Of a stretch of 64,000 nt of DNA, positions 1-11,936 are shown piece by piece (positions within the stretch are counted from its first letter, which is position 1; each line of letters begins with the position of its first letter). The notes below the pieces were generated by a model. That model had not been told where the DNA came from. It searched no databases and worked only from the letters and a program-made list of their open reading frames with translations. Source of the stretch: Cognatazoarcus halotolerans. GTDB lineage: Bacteria > Pseudomonadota > Gammaproteobacteria > Burkholderiales > Rhodocyclaceae. The stretch is from assembly GCF_009800965.1 (NCBI RefSeq), contig NZ_WUAF01000002.1, forward strand, positions 108,299-172,298, in the 5' to 3' direction. The translations under genes were made by a program, and so were the position numbers.

Positions 1-357
1 AAACCACGCATGTTGACGCTTCGTGAGCTCGTCGAACAGCCGGTACCTGCCAACAGGGGCGAACTGCTGGCGCGTATCGGGACGCCGGTGGCTGCCCTGC
101 TGCTGTCCCTGCTGGCGATCCCGATGTCCTTCGTCAACCCTCGGGCAGGCCGTACCAACAACCTGATCGCGGCGATTCTTACGTATCTGGTGTACACGAA
201 TGCGATCAGCATCGCCCAGGCCTGGGTGACCCAGGGCAAGATCAGTTTCGCGCTCGCCCTGTGGATTCCTCACCTCCTGGTCCTGTTGCTGCTGGGGGCC
301 TTGTTCTACAAGCGGCTGTCGCTGCTTTCGATCTGGCGCAGGCGGACATCATCATGA
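1..357 (+). CDS. lptF: LptF, lipopolysaccharide export permease (3' part)
   Basis: C-terminal part of an LptF/YjgP-family permease; the 5' end lies before the window and the frame is open from base 1. LptF and LptG form the inner-membrane pair of the LptB2FG complex that extracts lipopolysaccharide and passes it to LptC. What is visible is the end of the periplasmic domain and three hydrophobic segments, including a run of Leu/Ala around 'VAALLLSLLAIPMSF', as in the conserved C-terminal membrane bundle. The last codon overlaps the start of the next gene in ATGA (354-357), so the two are translationally coupled. The identification rests on this C-terminal region and on the adjacent lptG. Confidence 0.9.
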   Translation, partial: KPRMLTLRELVEQPVPANRGELLARIGTPVAALLLSLLAIPMSFVNPRAGRTNNLIAAILTYLVYTNAISIAQAWVTQGKISFALALWIPHLLVLLLLGALFYKRLSLLSIWRRRTSS

Positions 358-1427
358 AGGTGCTGACCCGCTACCTGGCAAGCCAGATCTATGTCGCGAC
401 GGGCGGAGTGCTGGTGGCGTTCCTCGGTCTGTTCGGCTTTTTCGATCTGCTCAACGAGCTCGATAGCGTCGGCAAGGACGGCTACCAGATGCATCACGCG
501 CTGGTGTATGTGCTCTTGCTGGTGCCGGGCCGGGTTTATGAGCTGCTTCCGATTGCGGTGCTGATCGGCTCGCTCTACGCGCTGACCACGCTGGCGCGCA
601 ACTCCGAGATCACGGTCATGCGGGCGTCGGGACTGTCCACCGCAAGGGCGCTGGGTGTGCTTGCCGCGATCGGCTCGCTGTTCGTGATCGCGACCTTCGT
701 GTTCGGCGAATATGTTGCGCCGCCGGCCGAGCGGGCAGCGCAACAGTGGCGCCTCACGGCGACCCGCTCGAACGTTTCGCAGGAGCTGTCGAGCGGTCTG
801 TGGATTCGTGATGGTGCGCTCTTCGTAAACGTTCGTACCTTGTTGCCGGACCGCACCCTGAAGGATGTCCGTGTCTACGAATTCGATGATGATCACGCCC
901 TGCGATCCATCGCAGACGCGGCGACCGGTCAATACGAGGGGGCGGCCGGCTGGAAGCTCAGCCGCGTTGCGCGGACGGTATTCGAAAAGACCTCGACGCG
1001 CGTCGAGCAACTCGACGAGCTGTACTGGAAATCGGAACTGACGCCCGAGGTCCTCAGTGTGCTGATGGTTGTGCCCGAGCGCATGTCGGTGAGCACCCTC
1101 TATGCCTATGTCGCTCATCTCAAGGAAAACGGCCAGAAAGCGGACCGTTACGAGATTGCGCTGTGGAAGAAGCTGGCCTACCCGCTGGCGGCCCTGGTGA
1201 TGCTCGCGCTGGCCTTGCCCTTCGCCTACGGTCACGACCGCATGGGCGGCGTCAGCCTCAAGGTCTTCCTCGGCGTGATGCTGGGCATCGGGTTTCATCT
1301 GCTCAACGGGCTGTTCTCGAACCTCGGGGTCATCAACGCTTGGCCTGCACCGGTTGCGGCGCTGACGCCGAGCCTGCTGTTCCTGTGTGCTGCGGGCGTG
1401 ATGCTGTGGCTTCAGGAACGACGCTGA
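354..1427 (+). CDS. lptG: LptG, lipopolysaccharide export permease
   Basis: Full-length LptG/YjgQ protein of 357 residues, the partner of LptF in the LptB2FG lipopolysaccharide exporter. It starts with 'MKVLTRYLASQIY', typical for LptG, at the ATG overlapping the lptF stop. Three membrane segments lie in roughly the first 120 residues, then a periplasmic beta-rich domain (about 125-265), then three C-terminal segments (about 295-355). The longer frame starting at 261 would put an implausible leader inside lptF, so the start at 354 is preferred. The gene ends before a terminator that serves the convergent ribosomal operon. Confidence 0.95.
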   Translation: MKVLTRYLASQIYVATGGVLVAFLGLFGFFDLLNELDSVGKDGYQMHHALVYVLLLVPGRVYELLPIAVLIGSLYALTTLARNSEITVMRASGLSTARALGVLAAIGSLFVIATFVFGEYVAPPAERAAQQWRLTATRSNVSQELSSGLWIRDGALFVNVRTLLPDRTLKDVRVYEFDDDHALRSIADAATGQYEGAAGWKLSRVARTVFEKTSTRVEQLDELYWKSELTPEVLSVLMVVPERMSVSTLYAYVAHLKENGQKADRYEIALWKKLAYPLAALVMLALALPFAYGHDRMGGVSLKVFLGVMLGIGFHLLNGLFSNLGVINAWPAPVAALTPSLLFLCAAGVMLWLQERR

Positions 1428-1461
1428 TCGAGGCTGCCGCGGCGTTTTGGCGGGCACAAAA

Positions 1462-1489
1462 AACGGGGCGCCCCGTGAGGCGCCCCGTT
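1462..1489 (-). terminator. Rho-independent terminator of rpsP-rimM-trmD-rplS
   Basis: Perfect 11-bp inverted repeat (1462-1472 and 1479-1489, six-base loop). Read on the minus strand it is followed by a run of six T, just downstream of rplS. It also separates the convergent lptG gene. Confidence 0.85.
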
Positions 1490-1512
1490 CGCAGCAAAGC
1501 GGATTTCCCGGA

Positions 1513-1896
1513 TCAGGAAACGGCTTTCTTGCGTTTGAAGTCCAGCTTTTCCTTGATACGTGCCGACTTGCCGGAACGCTGACGGAGATAGTACAGCTTG
1601 GCGCGACGCACATCACCGCGGCGCTTGACCTCGATGCTGGCGACCAGCGGCGAGTAGGTCTGGAACGTGCGCTCCACGCCTTCGCCCGAAGAGATCTTGC
1701 GGACGATGAAGCTGGAGTTGAGACCGCGGTTGCGCTTGGCGATCACCACGCCTTCATAGGCCTGGAGACGCTCGCGCGTACCTTCCTTGACCTTCACCTG
1801 GACGATCACCGTGTCGCCGGGGGCGAATTCGGGAATCGGCTTGTCCTGGGTCAGGCGGGAAATCTCTTCCTGCTCGAGTTGCTGAATCAGATTCAT
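1513..1896 (-). CDS. rplS: 50S ribosomal protein L19
   Basis: Ribosomal protein bL19, 127 residues, at the 30S-50S interface. The sequence contains the family core '[20 protein letters not shown]' and the C-terminal '[10 protein letters not shown]' segment. Length is within the usual 115-130 range. It is the last gene of the rpsP-rimM-trmD-rplS operon, 21 bp after trmD, and is followed by a strong terminator. Start is ATG at 1896 with a purine-rich 'caggagt' stretch upstream. Confidence 0.97.
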   Translation of the reverse strand: MNLIQQLEQEEISRLTQDKPIPEFAPGDTVIVQVKVKEGTRERLQAYEGVVIAKRNRGLNSSFIVRKISSGEGVERTFQTYSPLVASIEVKRRGDVRRAKLYYLRQRSGKSARIKEKLDFKRKKAVS

Positions 1897-1917
1897 TGCG
1901 TAACTCCTGTCAAAAAG

Positions 1918-2772
1918 TCAGTGGCCGCTGGCCTTGGGGCAGAGCAGGTCGCCACCTGATGCCTCCGTTTGTGTTTCCGTTGCCGCTCCCCTTGCGGGGG
2001 CTGCAGCGGATTGTGTCTGCCTGAAAGTCTCAAGCAGGCGCAATTCCTGTTTGCCCAGCGCCCGACCCGTCAGCAGGTCCGGCCGCCGGGCCTCGGTCCG
2101 CCCCAGCGACTGCTGCAGGCGCCAGCGCCGGATTTCGGCGTGGTTGCCCGAGAGCAGAACCGGGGGAACCGGCATGTCCCGATACACCTCCGGCCGGGTG
2201 TAGTGGGGGCAGTCGAGGAGCCCGTCGACGAAGGAATCCTCCACCGCCGAGTCGGCATCGCCCAGAGCCCCCGGCAACTGCCGGACAATCGCGTCGAGCA
2301 GCACCATGGCCGGTAATTCGCCTCCCGACAGCACGAAATCGCCGAGAGATATTTCTTCATCCACGCAGCGGTCGATAAGCCGCTGGTCGATGCCTTCATA
2401 ACGTCCGCAAAGCAACACCAGCGACGGCTCCGCCACCAGTTCCATCACCTTGCCGTGATCCAGCCTGCGCCCCTGGGGCGAGAGGTAGATCACCCTTCCT
2501 GCCGGCACGCCGGCCTGTAACTGCGCGGTCTTCGCCGCCTGAATCGCCATTTCCAGCGGTTCGACCAGCATCACCATGCCGGGGCCGCCCCCGTAGGGCC
2601 GGTCATCCACGGTGCGGTGCCGGTCAGTGGCAAAGTCCCGCGGATTCCAGCAGTCGAGCCGGTAGAGATCCCTTTCGAGGGCGCGCCGCGTGATACCGCT
2701 GCCGGTCAACGCCCCGAACATCTCCGGAAAGAGGGTGATGATGTCGTAGCGCCGTCTGCCGGTCGCCGTCAC
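1918..2772 (-). CDS. trmD: tRNA (guanine-N1)-methyltransferase TrmD
   Basis: TrmD methylates G37 of tRNAs carrying G36, preventing +1 frameshifting; it is a trefoil-knot SAM enzyme acting as a dimer. Visible are '[11 protein letters not shown]' at the N-terminus, the knot region '[16 protein letters not shown]' and '[12 protein letters not shown]'. I place the start at the GTG at 2772 because it overlaps the rimM stop as GTGA and has an AAAAGGA ribosome-binding site just upstream. An in-frame ATG 15 bp upstream (2787) is the alternative but lacks a good site. The C-terminus carries a low-complexity Ala/Thr-rich extension. Confidence 0.95.
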   Translation of the reverse strand: MTATGRRRYDIITLFPEMFGALTGSGITRRALERDLYRLDCWNPRDFATDRHRTVDDRPYGGGPGMVMLVEPLEMAIQAAKTAQLQAGVPAGRVIYLSPQGRRLDHGKVMELVAEPSLVLLCGRYEGIDQRLIDRCVDEEISLGDFVLSGGELPAMVLLDAIVRQLPGALGDADSAVEDSFVDGLLDCPHYTRPEVYRDMPVPPVLLSGNHAEIRRWRLQQSLGRTEARRPDLLTGRALGKQELRLLETFRQTQSAAAPARGAATETQTEASGGDLLCPKASGH

Positions 2773-3275
2773 CAGTCCTTTTCCCATTCCACGTGAATCA
2801 CACCCGCGGGTACATCCACTTCCTTGATGAAGGCTTCGACGAAAGGAATCAACCTTTCCTCCTCGCCCTCCTGGACCTGCAGCACTGCATGCGCGCCGGT
2901 TTCCATGAGACCGGCAACCGTGCCGAGCGCTTCGCCAGCCAGATTGCGTACTGCAAGGCCGGTCAGATCAGCCCAGTAATACTCATCCTTGCCGGTGGCA
3001 GGCAGTGCTTCGCGCGGTGCACCGACGTACATCTGTTCCACGGCTTCCGCCGCATTCCTGTCGGGCAACTCGTCAAATGCTGCGACGAGCGAGCGACCCT
3101 GCGCCCTGCATGCCTTGAGGCGATATGCCTTCCATTCGGTTTCCGGCGCATCGGCATCGGCGCATAGCCACCAGTGCGACATCTTGCGCCACGACAGCGG
3201 ATCGTCGCCGAAGGGGTGGATTTTCACCCAGCCCTGAATGCCGAAAGGGGCGACGATGCGCCCCAGTACTATCAT
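2769..3275 (-). CDS. rimM: Ribosome maturation factor RimM
   Basis: RimM, 168 residues, binds ribosomal protein S19 and assists 30S head maturation. The N-terminal RimM domain begins '[19 protein letters not shown]' and the C-terminal PRC-barrel half contains '[12 protein letters not shown]' and ends '[13 protein letters not shown]...'. It lies between rpsP (26 bp upstream) and trmD (4-bp overlap), the standard bacterial order, supporting one transcript. Confidence 0.96.
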   Translation of the reverse strand: MIVLGRIVAPFGIQGWVKIHPFGDDPLSWRKMSHWWLCADADAPETEWKAYRLKACRAQGRSLVAAFDELPDRNAAEAVEQMYVGAPREALPATGKDEYYWADLTGLAVRNLAGEALGTVAGLMETGAHAVLQVQEGEEERLIPFVEAFIKEVDVPAGVIHVEWEKDW

Positions 3276-3301
3276 CTCGGCCCGGACGGAATCTGTCTGC
3301 T

Positions 3302-3550
3302 TCAGGCGGCCTTGGCGGCGCCTTTGACGAGACGGGCTACGGTCGGCGACAGCTGCGCGCCGTTCTGCTGCCAGTGGGCAAGACGCTCGGCGTTGATGGT
3401 GAGCGGAATTTCTTTGCCGGACGCCATCGGGTTGTAGAAACCGACGCGCTCGATGAAGCGGCCGTCACGACGATTGCGAGAATCGGCGGCGACGATGTTG
3501 AAGAACGGGCGCTTCTTGGCGCCGCTGCGGGCAAGGCGAATGACAACCAT
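3302..3550 (-). CDS. rpsP: 30S ribosomal protein S16
   Basis: Ribosomal protein bS16, 82 residues, beginning '[20 protein letters not shown]', the family signature. The frame remains open upstream, but homology and length fix the start at the ATG at 3550. It is the first gene of the rpsP-rimM-trmD-rplS operon. A candidate promoter lies at 3587-3615. Confidence 0.97.
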   Translation of the reverse strand: MVVIRLARSGAKKRPFFNIVAADSRNRRDGRFIERVGFYNPMASGKEIPLTINAERLAHWQQNGAQLSPTVARLVKGAAKAA

Positions 3551-3586
3551 CGTGTAGTCCTGATCCGGGTTTTCGGAAAACGAGCA

Positions 3587-3615
3587 AGGATACGGGAAAA
3601 CATGCCGGAGAACAA
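3587..3615 (-). promoter_or_regulatory. Candidate sigma-70 promoter of rpsP operon
   Basis: On the minus strand TTGTTC is followed after 17 bases by TATCCT, about 37 bp upstream of the rpsP start. The spacing is ideal, the match to consensus moderate. Confidence 0.35.
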
Positions 3616-3739
3616 GCCACCCCATAGCGGTGGATACAGATGTCCGACCGGTCAGGGGGATTCGATCGCGGGCTGTTGCCGGCACCTCCGACAATATAGA
3701 ATGCGCGGGACCGAATAAACGGAAAGCGTGTGTCCGCGG

Positions 3740-5209
3740 ATGTCTCTCTCGTCAAAGCCTGATAACGATTCGCTCGGCTCCGTCGGGGGGAATGCCGGCG
3801 AGGCCGCAGCCTCCGACGGGCTGGCCAGCGAGCTCCAGCAGCTCCGACAGCGTATCGATCTTTTGCCGGGCTCGCGGGCCGCAGGGGACGATCTCAAGGT
3901 GCTCGCCGATGATCTTTCCGGCGAATCGGACCGGGTGGTATCGCAACTCGTCGGCGTTGCACTGCCTCTTCCGCACGATCTGCATGCCCTGCAGCAGATC
4001 GCCGTCGAGACCCTGGTGGCGACTGCCAGGGCCTGTAGCGGGGCGACGCGGGAAGGACGATCCGGTTTCCTTTCCGGTTTCCGGCGTGACGATGAGGTGG
4101 TTGCCCGCGGGCTTGCCTTGTTGGTCGAGGCCTACGAGATCTGTTGTCTGGCGGGTTGTTCGCCTCCTTACGGCTTCTGGCTGCTGGCACATGGTCTGTT
4201 TCATTCGGCTTGTCCGTCGGGCGTCTCGGCCGGTGAGCCGGAGCGTCACAATAGTGCGGTGGCCTCGTACAAGCGCCTGTTGGCCATCAATACGTTGCAG
4301 CCCGAGGGCTTTACTTCCACGGAACTCCAACAGGCATACGCGCTGCTGGACGAGATGGCATGTATGGCCACGGTTGGCGTCGCGGCCGGCGAAGCGGCAC
4401 AGTCGAATTTCTGGATCGACTATGCACAGGACACGCCGCCGGTTCCGATCGTGCGTCGCGAGCCGCCGCCGGTGGACGGGTTGGGTTTTTTCTCGGCGGT
4501 GCCGCTGGGACACCATCTCACCACCTTGCTCGATTCGCTCGGCGAACAAGAGCCGGATGAGAACGCAAACGCGTGGGATGTTGGAGTCGATGCCGTGCGC
4601 CTTTCGCTTTATCGGCGACTGCGCGAACGATGGGCGATGCCGCCCAGGCGTGAACAGGCCCGGCGGAGGAGCGAGTACTCGGTTCAGGTGTGCATTGGGC
4701 TGAATCCGATCTGGCGACGGCTGTCGGATCCCGCGTCGGCCGGCCGCCTTGCCGAATGGACGGTCCAGAACGAGAGCCCCGGGGGATATGCGATCATGCG
4801 CCTTTCGGGCGTGGCCGATACGCTGACCTCGGGGATGCCGATCGCCCTACGAAAGAACACAGATCAACCCTGGTCGATCTGCGTAGTCCGTTGGGTGCGC
4901 AGCGAGACGCCCGATCAGCTGGAGCTTGGGCTGCAGCTGGTTTCGCTGGCCGGCATCCCGGTGCGTATCGCGTTCAGGACCGGGGCGTCGGCTGCAGGGC
5001 CGGTGCGTGCGCTGGTGCTGCCGCCGCTCGAGGCGGTCCGGCGCCATCAGGCGATCCTTGCGCCTTTGGGAACCTATACTTCGAGGCGCTTCGTACTGCT
5101 GCACGAAGGTGCCCGTCTTTACGTGGCGCAGGGAAGACTGCTGAGCCTCGACATGCAAACCACGAGTGTCGAGCTGTTCCAGTTCGAGGTTGATCCCTAC
5201 CCGATCTGA
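3740..5209 (+). CDS. PilZ-like domain protein of unknown role
   Basis: Protein of about 489 residues that I cannot assign to a characterised family. The N-terminal two thirds is mostly helical with no signal peptide or membrane segment. The C-terminal part resembles a PilZ c-di-GMP-binding domain: an Arg-rich stretch '[12 protein letters not shown]' precedes a strand, and 'NESPGG' near residue 344 fits the PilZ [D/N]xSxxG motif. It continues with beta-strand-like segments ('ICVVRWVRS', 'LELGLQLVS'). An alternative GTG start lies at 3728, with GGAAA upstream. It is divergent from rpsP and its 3' end overlaps the convergent yihY-family gene by 13 bp. The function is inferred only from the motif. 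Confidence 0.6.
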   Translation: MSLSSKPDNDSLGSVGGNAGEAAASDGLASELQQLRQRIDLLPGSRAAGDDLKVLADDLSGESDRVVSQLVGVALPLPHDLHALQQIAVETLVATARACSGATREGRSGFLSGFRRDDEVVARGLALLVEAYEICCLAGCSPPYGFWLLAHGLFHSACPSGVSAGEPERHNSAVASYKRLLAINTLQPEGFTSTELQQAYALLDEMACMATVGVAAGEAAQSNFWIDYAQDTPPVPIVRREPPPVDGLGFFSAVPLGHHLTTLLDSLGEQEPDENANAWDVGVDAVRLSLYRRLRERWAMPPRREQARRRSEYSVQVCIGLNPIWRRLSDPASAGRLAEWTVQNESPGGYAIMRLSGVADTLTSGMPIALRKNTDQPWSICVVRWVRSETPDQLELGLQLVSLAGIPVRIAFRTGASAAGPVRALVLPPLEAVRRHQAILAPLGTYTSRRFVLLHEGARLYVAQGRLLSLDMQTTSVELFQFEVDPYPI

Positions 5210-6441
5210 TTGCCCGTCGATGCGGTGTCGAGCAGGCGGTCAAGCGAGTCGGCGAGCGGGTCGTCGGCCAGTTGCTCGATGCGCTCCGCGAGGGCAGGAC
5301 CAAGCTGCCCGCCGCGCGAGCGCAGGCCCTTCGGTGAAACGCTAAGGGCCTGCAACACCTGCCCCAGTCGAACGTTCTCGCAGCGGATGGTCAGGACCCA
5401 GCCGAGTCGATCGGTGTTGGCGACCCAGCCTGCGAGGTTCAGGTCCTCCAGGCGTGCCTCGGTATCCGCGAGCGAGAGGCCGGTGTCGTTCGCGATCTGT
5501 CCGGTTTCCGGCGTTTCTCCGCGTTGCTGGGCGACGCGCAGTCGCGCCATGACCTGCAGACTGTCCAGCAGCGCGTCGCCCGGAAAGCGGTCGCGGTTCG
5601 ACATGTTGAACGCAGCATCGGGCAGCACGGCGACAATCGCGGCACCGATCAGGACGATCAGCCAGGAAAGATAAAGCCATAGCAGGAAAATGGGGAGTGC
5701 CGCGAAGGTGCCGTATATCAGCGTGTAGGCGGTGAAGTGTCCGATGTAGGCGCCGAACAGGCGCTGCATGCCGGCCAGTGCCACGGCGCTGAACACGCCG
5801 CCCATGATTGCATGAGCGACCCTGACCGGTCGGTTCGGAAGGCCGTGGTACATGAGGCTGAAGACGGCAGCGAGCAGCAACAGCGTCATGACGCGCAGCG
5901 AGGCAGCGTGCAGCCACTGCGCCTCGCTGATCAACCCGAGTGAAAAGCTCAACAGCTGAGAGCTGGCGAAGATGCCCGCGGCCAGCGCGAGCGGGCCGAG
6001 GGTCAGGCCGACCCAGTAGATCGTGAGTCTCGAGAGCAGAGGGCGCGGATGGGCGACGGCCCAGATCTGATTGAACGCCTTGTCGATGGTGAGCATCAGC
6101 ATCAACGCGGTGACGACCACCAGCAGCGTGCCGATGAGGGTAAGGTTGGCCGCCTTCTGCGAGAACTGGAATGCGTAGGTGGCGATGATCTGACCGGCCT
6201 TTTCCGGCAGCAGCGTGTCGAGCATGAAGCTGCGCAGGGCGTCGCTGATGCCCTGCACCCCGGGCATGTGCCCGAAGATCACCAAGCCCACGGTAAGCAG
6301 GGGAACCAGCGAGAGCAGGGTGGTGAAGGCCAGACTGCTTGCCACCTGGGGGCAGCGTGCCGCCACCATGCGGTCGCGAAGCAGGCGCGCGAAGCCGAGC
6401 AGCTGCTGCAGTGGGGCGTCCGGAGGGGGGGCGGGAATCAT
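5197..6441 (-). CDS. YihY/BrkB family inner-membrane protein
   Basis: 414-residue polytopic protein of the YihY/virulence factor BrkB (UPF0761) family. The conserved N-terminal stretch 'VASSLAFTTLLSLVPLLTVG' and several further hydrophobic segments to about residue 290 are visible. A cytosolic C-terminal region (about 300-414) resembles a winged-helix extension seen in proteobacterial members. The biochemical role of the family is not settled. The 3' end overlaps the convergent PilZ-like gene by 13 bp. The gene is divergent from wrbA, with only 56 bp between the two starts. Confidence 0.88.
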   Translation of the reverse strand: MIPAPPPDAPLQQLLGFARLLRDRMVAARCPQVASSLAFTTLLSLVPLLTVGLVIFGHMPGVQGISDALRSFMLDTLLPEKAGQIIATYAFQFSQKAANLTLIGTLLVVVTALMLMLTIDKAFNQIWAVAHPRPLLSRLTIYWVGLTLGPLALAAGIFASSQLLSFSLGLISEAQWLHAASLRVMTLLLLAAVFSLMYHGLPNRPVRVAHAIMGGVFSAVALAGMQRLFGAYIGHFTAYTLIYGTFAALPIFLLWLYLSWLIVLIGAAIVAVLPDAAFNMSNRDRFPGDALLDSLQVMARLRVAQQRGETPETGQIANDTGLSLADTEARLEDLNLAGWVANTDRLGWVLTIRCENVRLGQVLQALSVSPKGLRSRGGQLGPALAERIEQLADDPLADSLDRLLDTASTGNQIG

Positions 6442-6463
6442 CGGGTGAGGGGTCAGGCTTCGC

Positions 6464-6469
6464 TATAAT
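6464..6469 (+). promoter_or_regulatory. -10 element of the wrbA promoter
   Basis: A perfect TATAAT lies 28 bp upstream of the wrbA start codon in the 56-bp gap to the divergent yihY-family gene. No convincing -35 is seen at 16-18 bp spacing. Confidence 0.5.
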
Positions 6470-6482
6470 CCCGTAATTCTAG

Positions 6483-7447
<965 letters not shown>

Positions 7448-7455
7448 ATGAAAGA

Positions 7456-7474
7456 GGGGAGCGTGAAGCTCCCC
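7456..7474 (-). terminator. Likely terminator of pssA-leuA
   Basis: A 7-bp GC stem (7456-7462 with 7468-7474, five-base loop) lies 28 bp past the leuA stop. It is followed on the minus strand by a T-rich stretch (tctttcatt). It may also stop wrbA-DUF2069 transcription. Confidence 0.6.
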
Positions 7475-7502
7475 CTGTCACTTCGGGTCGTGTCGGCTGC
7501 GC

Positions 7503-9038
<1,536 letters not shown>

Positions 9039-9243
9039 CTGTTGCTCCTCGGGGGGCTTCCCGCAGCGACTCTTCAGGGGCGCTCAGTGCCGGGCGGGCC
9101 GGTGTGTCGCGATCAGGGTAGTGAACTTGCGTGCCGCTGCGCCGAGCGCAGCAAGGGACGGTTGCATGCGGCGGGGTATCGGTGAGTCCGGCGGTGCGGC
9201 ATGGCTGCGCTTCATGCGTCGAAATATAAGCGAGTCGTGGTGC

Positions 9244-10035
9244 TCAGGCAATCTTGTCGCCGGGCTCTTCGCGTTCGGGCTCGCTGGGCGCCGAACGCTC
9301 GCGCCGCCAGCGCAGCGCGGCCATGACATAGCCCGATGCGGCGTAGCAAAGAAAGAGCATGAAGAGCACCAGCGCGGGGTCGATCGACACCAGCGCAAAG
9401 GCGAGCATGATCGTCAGCACCGCAAAGAACGGCACGCTGCGGCGAAGGTTGATTTCCTTGCCGCTGTAGTAGAGCACGTTGCTCACCATGGTGAGGCCGG
9501 CAAAGATGGTGAGGAAACAGGCAAACCATCTCAGGTCGGGGCCATGGAAGCCGTTGTCGATCCCGACCCAAACCAGGCCCGCGATGAGCGCCGCCGCAGC
9601 GGGGCTGGGGAGGCCCTGGAAATAGCGCTTGTCCACCACGTCGATGTTGGTGTTGAAGCGGGCCAGGCGCAGCGCCGCGCCGGCGCAGTAGATGAATGCG
9701 GCGATCCAGCCGACCTTGCCCAAGCCGCGCAGCGCCCACTCGTAGATCACCAGAGCGGGTGCGGCACCGAAGGACACCATGTCGGAGAGCGAATCGTATT
9801 CGGCGCCGAACTCGCTCTGAGTGCGGGTAAGCCGGGCCACCCTCCCGTCCAGGCCATCGAGCACCATGGCCACGAAAATCGCGACCGCGGCATATTCGAA
9901 GCGCTGGTTCATGGCCTGCACGATGGCATAGAAGCCGGCAAACAGCGCGGCGGTGGTGAACAGGTTGGGGAGGATGTAGATGCCCCGGCGGCGGCGGTCG
10001 GGACTGAGGAGCGGAGTACGGGGCGTGTGGGCCAT
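9244..10035 (-). CDS. pssA: CDP-diacylglycerol-serine O-phosphatidyltransferase
   Basis: Phosphatidylserine synthase of the CDP-alcohol phosphatidyltransferase family, 263 residues, making phosphatidylserine as precursor of phosphatidylethanolamine. The family motif DG-x2-AR-x8-G-x3-D-x3-D is intact in 'DGLDGRVARLTRTQSEFGAE' and the following YDSLSD. Several membrane segments follow, as in the Bacillus-type enzyme. The usual betaproteobacterial neighbour psd (phosphatidylserine decarboxylase) is not present upstream, where unrecognised sequence and the nar block begin. Confidence 0.95.
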   Translation of the reverse strand: MAHTPRTPLLSPDRRRRGIYILPNLFTTAALFAGFYAIVQAMNQRFEYAAVAIFVAMVLDGLDGRVARLTRTQSEFGAEYDSLSDMVSFGAAPALVIYEWALRGLGKVGWIAAFIYCAGAALRLARFNTNIDVVDKRYFQGLPSPAAAALIAGLVWVGIDNGFHGPDLRWFACFLTIFAGLTMVSNVLYYSGKEINLRRSVPFFAVLTIMLAFALVSIDPALVLFMLFLCYAASGYVMAALRWRRERSAPSEPEREEPGDKIA

Positions 10036-11150
10036 GCGAGGTGGTCACCGCGAATGTGCAGGGCTCCGAATTGTACTCCTTCCGGCCGCCGCCGATGCGC
10101 CAAGTCCCGCCATCGCGCCAGCTGGCCGATCGGGATGGCCGGAACAGAATGACCCGGGGGCTCTGTGGACCACACGCTCTGCGCGTTGACCCGGCAGGGG
10201 TGGGTAGTCGGCCTGCGGCGCGCTGCCACGGCGCAGGACTTCGCCTGGGCGGTGCATTGCGAGCGCGGCCATCGTTGCCGTGGTGCCAAGGGCCGCAGCC
10301 GTCGGCGCAGCAGCGACGATTGTGGCGGTCGGGTTCCGCACGCTGAGTACAGACCTCGCCGGCTGCTGCAAGCGGGCCGCGGCGCTTTCGGCAAGAGACT
10401 CTGTCAGTGCTGGTCGCAGCTGCGCGGCGCATCGAGTCGATTGCCCGAACTTGCAGGCACTGCGCAGGCGGCACGCCGAGCGTGCGTTTCTCGCTGGCTG
10501 GGGTGATGGCGTGGCGGCGCCGGGCAGTCGCCATCCGCTAAGGGCAGACTGCCCGGAAGCCACAAACGACGGCTTCCGCATATAGGGTAAGAGGCTGAAT
10601 GTTCGGCGCTTGTCGGTGTCGACAAGGGTCACCCAGCGGGTGAGGGCACCACACGCCCAATCACACATCTGGCGCACCGCCTGGCTGAGCTGCGCCTCGT
10701 CGTGCCTCGCCGGGCAGTCCGCCCGAGCACTGCGGCGCGTCCAAGTGCGGCTTGCAGGACCATCGACGCGACCGCTCGCCAGGGCCCGCCGCGCGAGCTG
10801 TCGGATAGGCTGTCGCGCGAATGGCTCAGTGCAACGCCCTGACCAACAAGGTCGAGGCGGGCATGGACCGCTCCATCGAGGTCGACCGCGTTGCATGGCC
10901 CCACGATGCGCCTCCAATCCGCCCGGATCTTGCCTCGTCTTCCCACGCGGCTTGCGACAATCGGTCAAGGCCGACAGGTCTCTAGTGCTTTCGGACTAGG
11001 CCATCCCCCTCCTTCGGGGGGTGGTCGTCTGGCCGATTGTCGTGAATGTCCTTCCTTCGTATCGTCGGTGCCACGGAGGGTCTGTCCGTGTGTCCGGTGG
11101 TCGGAGGCAGCCACGATCCTCGAAGTCGGAACGACGAGGTGCGCTTGGAC
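10036..11150. other. 1.1-kb stretch without a recognisable gene
   Basis: Between pssA and the Crp/Fnr-type regulator. Both strands have open frames (for example 10045-10968 minus and 10280-10585 plus), but their translations are rich in Arg, Ala, Cys and Ser without domain-like character, and I recognise none. A stem of C5/G5 occurs near 11005-11022. This is where psd would be expected if the ilv-psd-pssA-leuA operon were intact; I see no Psd motif here. The promoters for pssA (minus) and for the regulator (plus) must lie at its two ends. Confidence 0.6.
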
Positions 11151-11936
11151 ATGCGAATCACTCAGGCGCGGTGCGGGATGGTCGCCAGCCAGACCAAACG
11201 TCGGGCAGACATCATCGCCTTGCTCAAGACGATGCCCTTGCTCGAGGGGATCCAGGCCAGCACGCTCAGCCTGCTCGCCCGCGATGCCGCGATGCTTCGC
11301 TACAAGCGCGATGAAACCGTCTATCAACGTGGGTCGGTGCCGACCGGATTGTTCTTCGTGCTCCAGGGTGGCATCAAATTGCTCGCGCTGGAGCCGGACG
11401 GGCGAGAAAAGGTCATCGAACTCTTTACCGAAATGCGCTTCTTTGGCGAGATTGGTGTTTTTCGGCTTTCCCGCTACCGCGCCCGGACCCAGGCGGTGCG
11501 AACGACACGCTTGCTGCATGTGCCCTCCGATGCCTTGCGCCAGGCGGTGCGGGAAGATCATGAGCTGGCTTTGCGCATGCTCTCCGAGGTCTCCGGACGG
11601 GTGCAGGCCCTGATCGAATCCATCAGCCAGACCGCACCCCTTCATACATACAAACGGGTGGCTGCCTATCTGATCGAGCAGGACGGTGTCGGCGGTGCGG
11701 AGCCCGGATGGGTCCGCCTGGCCGCCCCTAAATGCACCATTGCCTCCATGCTCAACATGAGCAGCGAGGCCATGTCCAGGGCCCTGCGCAAGCTGCGCGA
11801 CGCCCGCATGATCGAGGGCGGTGGGCGAGACATCCGCATTGTCGACTACGACAGCTTGAGCGCACTGCTCAATGGCCGATGTCCGCTGTCTGCTCCCCGC
11901 GGGGGGGGGGCAGACGTGCCGGGGGCGTGTGGTTGA
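11151..11936 (+). CDS. Crp/Fnr family transcriptional regulator
   Basis: Regulator of about 261 residues with an N-terminal cyclic-nucleotide-binding-type sensor domain ('FFVLQGGIKLLALEPDGREK') and a C-terminal winged helix. The recognition helix contains 'SSEAMSRALRKLRD', whose E-x-x-S-R pattern is the one FNR and Dnr use to read TTGAT half sites. The N-terminal cysteine cluster of oxygen-sensing FNR is absent (only one Cys near the start), so a Dnr/Nnr-like sensor, possibly haem/NO, is more likely than an Fe-S one. It sits directly upstream of narK1, so control of the nar genes is the natural inference. The start is uncertain; ATG at 11151 is chosen, 11178 is possible, and the frame is open to 11046. 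Confidence 0.85.
   Translation: MRITQARCGMVASQTKRRADIIALLKTMPLLEGIQASTLSLLARDAAMLRYKRDETVYQRGSVPTGLFFVLQGGIKLLALEPDGREKVIELFTEMRFFGEIGVFRLSRYRARTQAVRTTRLLHVPSDALRQAVREDHELALRMLSEVSGRVQALIESISQTAPLHTYKRVAAYLIEQDGVGGAEPGWVRLAAPKCTIASMLNMSSEAMSRALRKLRDARMIEGGGRDIRIVDYDSLSALLNGRCPLSAPRGGGADVPGACG

Noticed and set aside
9084-9243. Short frame before leuA as a leucine leader peptide
   Set aside because: It has no run of leucine codons and no attenuator hairpin with a T run, so no evidence for attenuation.
10045-10968. Long open frame on the minus strand (307 codons) upstream of pssA
   Set aside because: The translation is Arg/Ala/Pro-rich with no domain, start site or coding character; it looks like a frame open by high GC.
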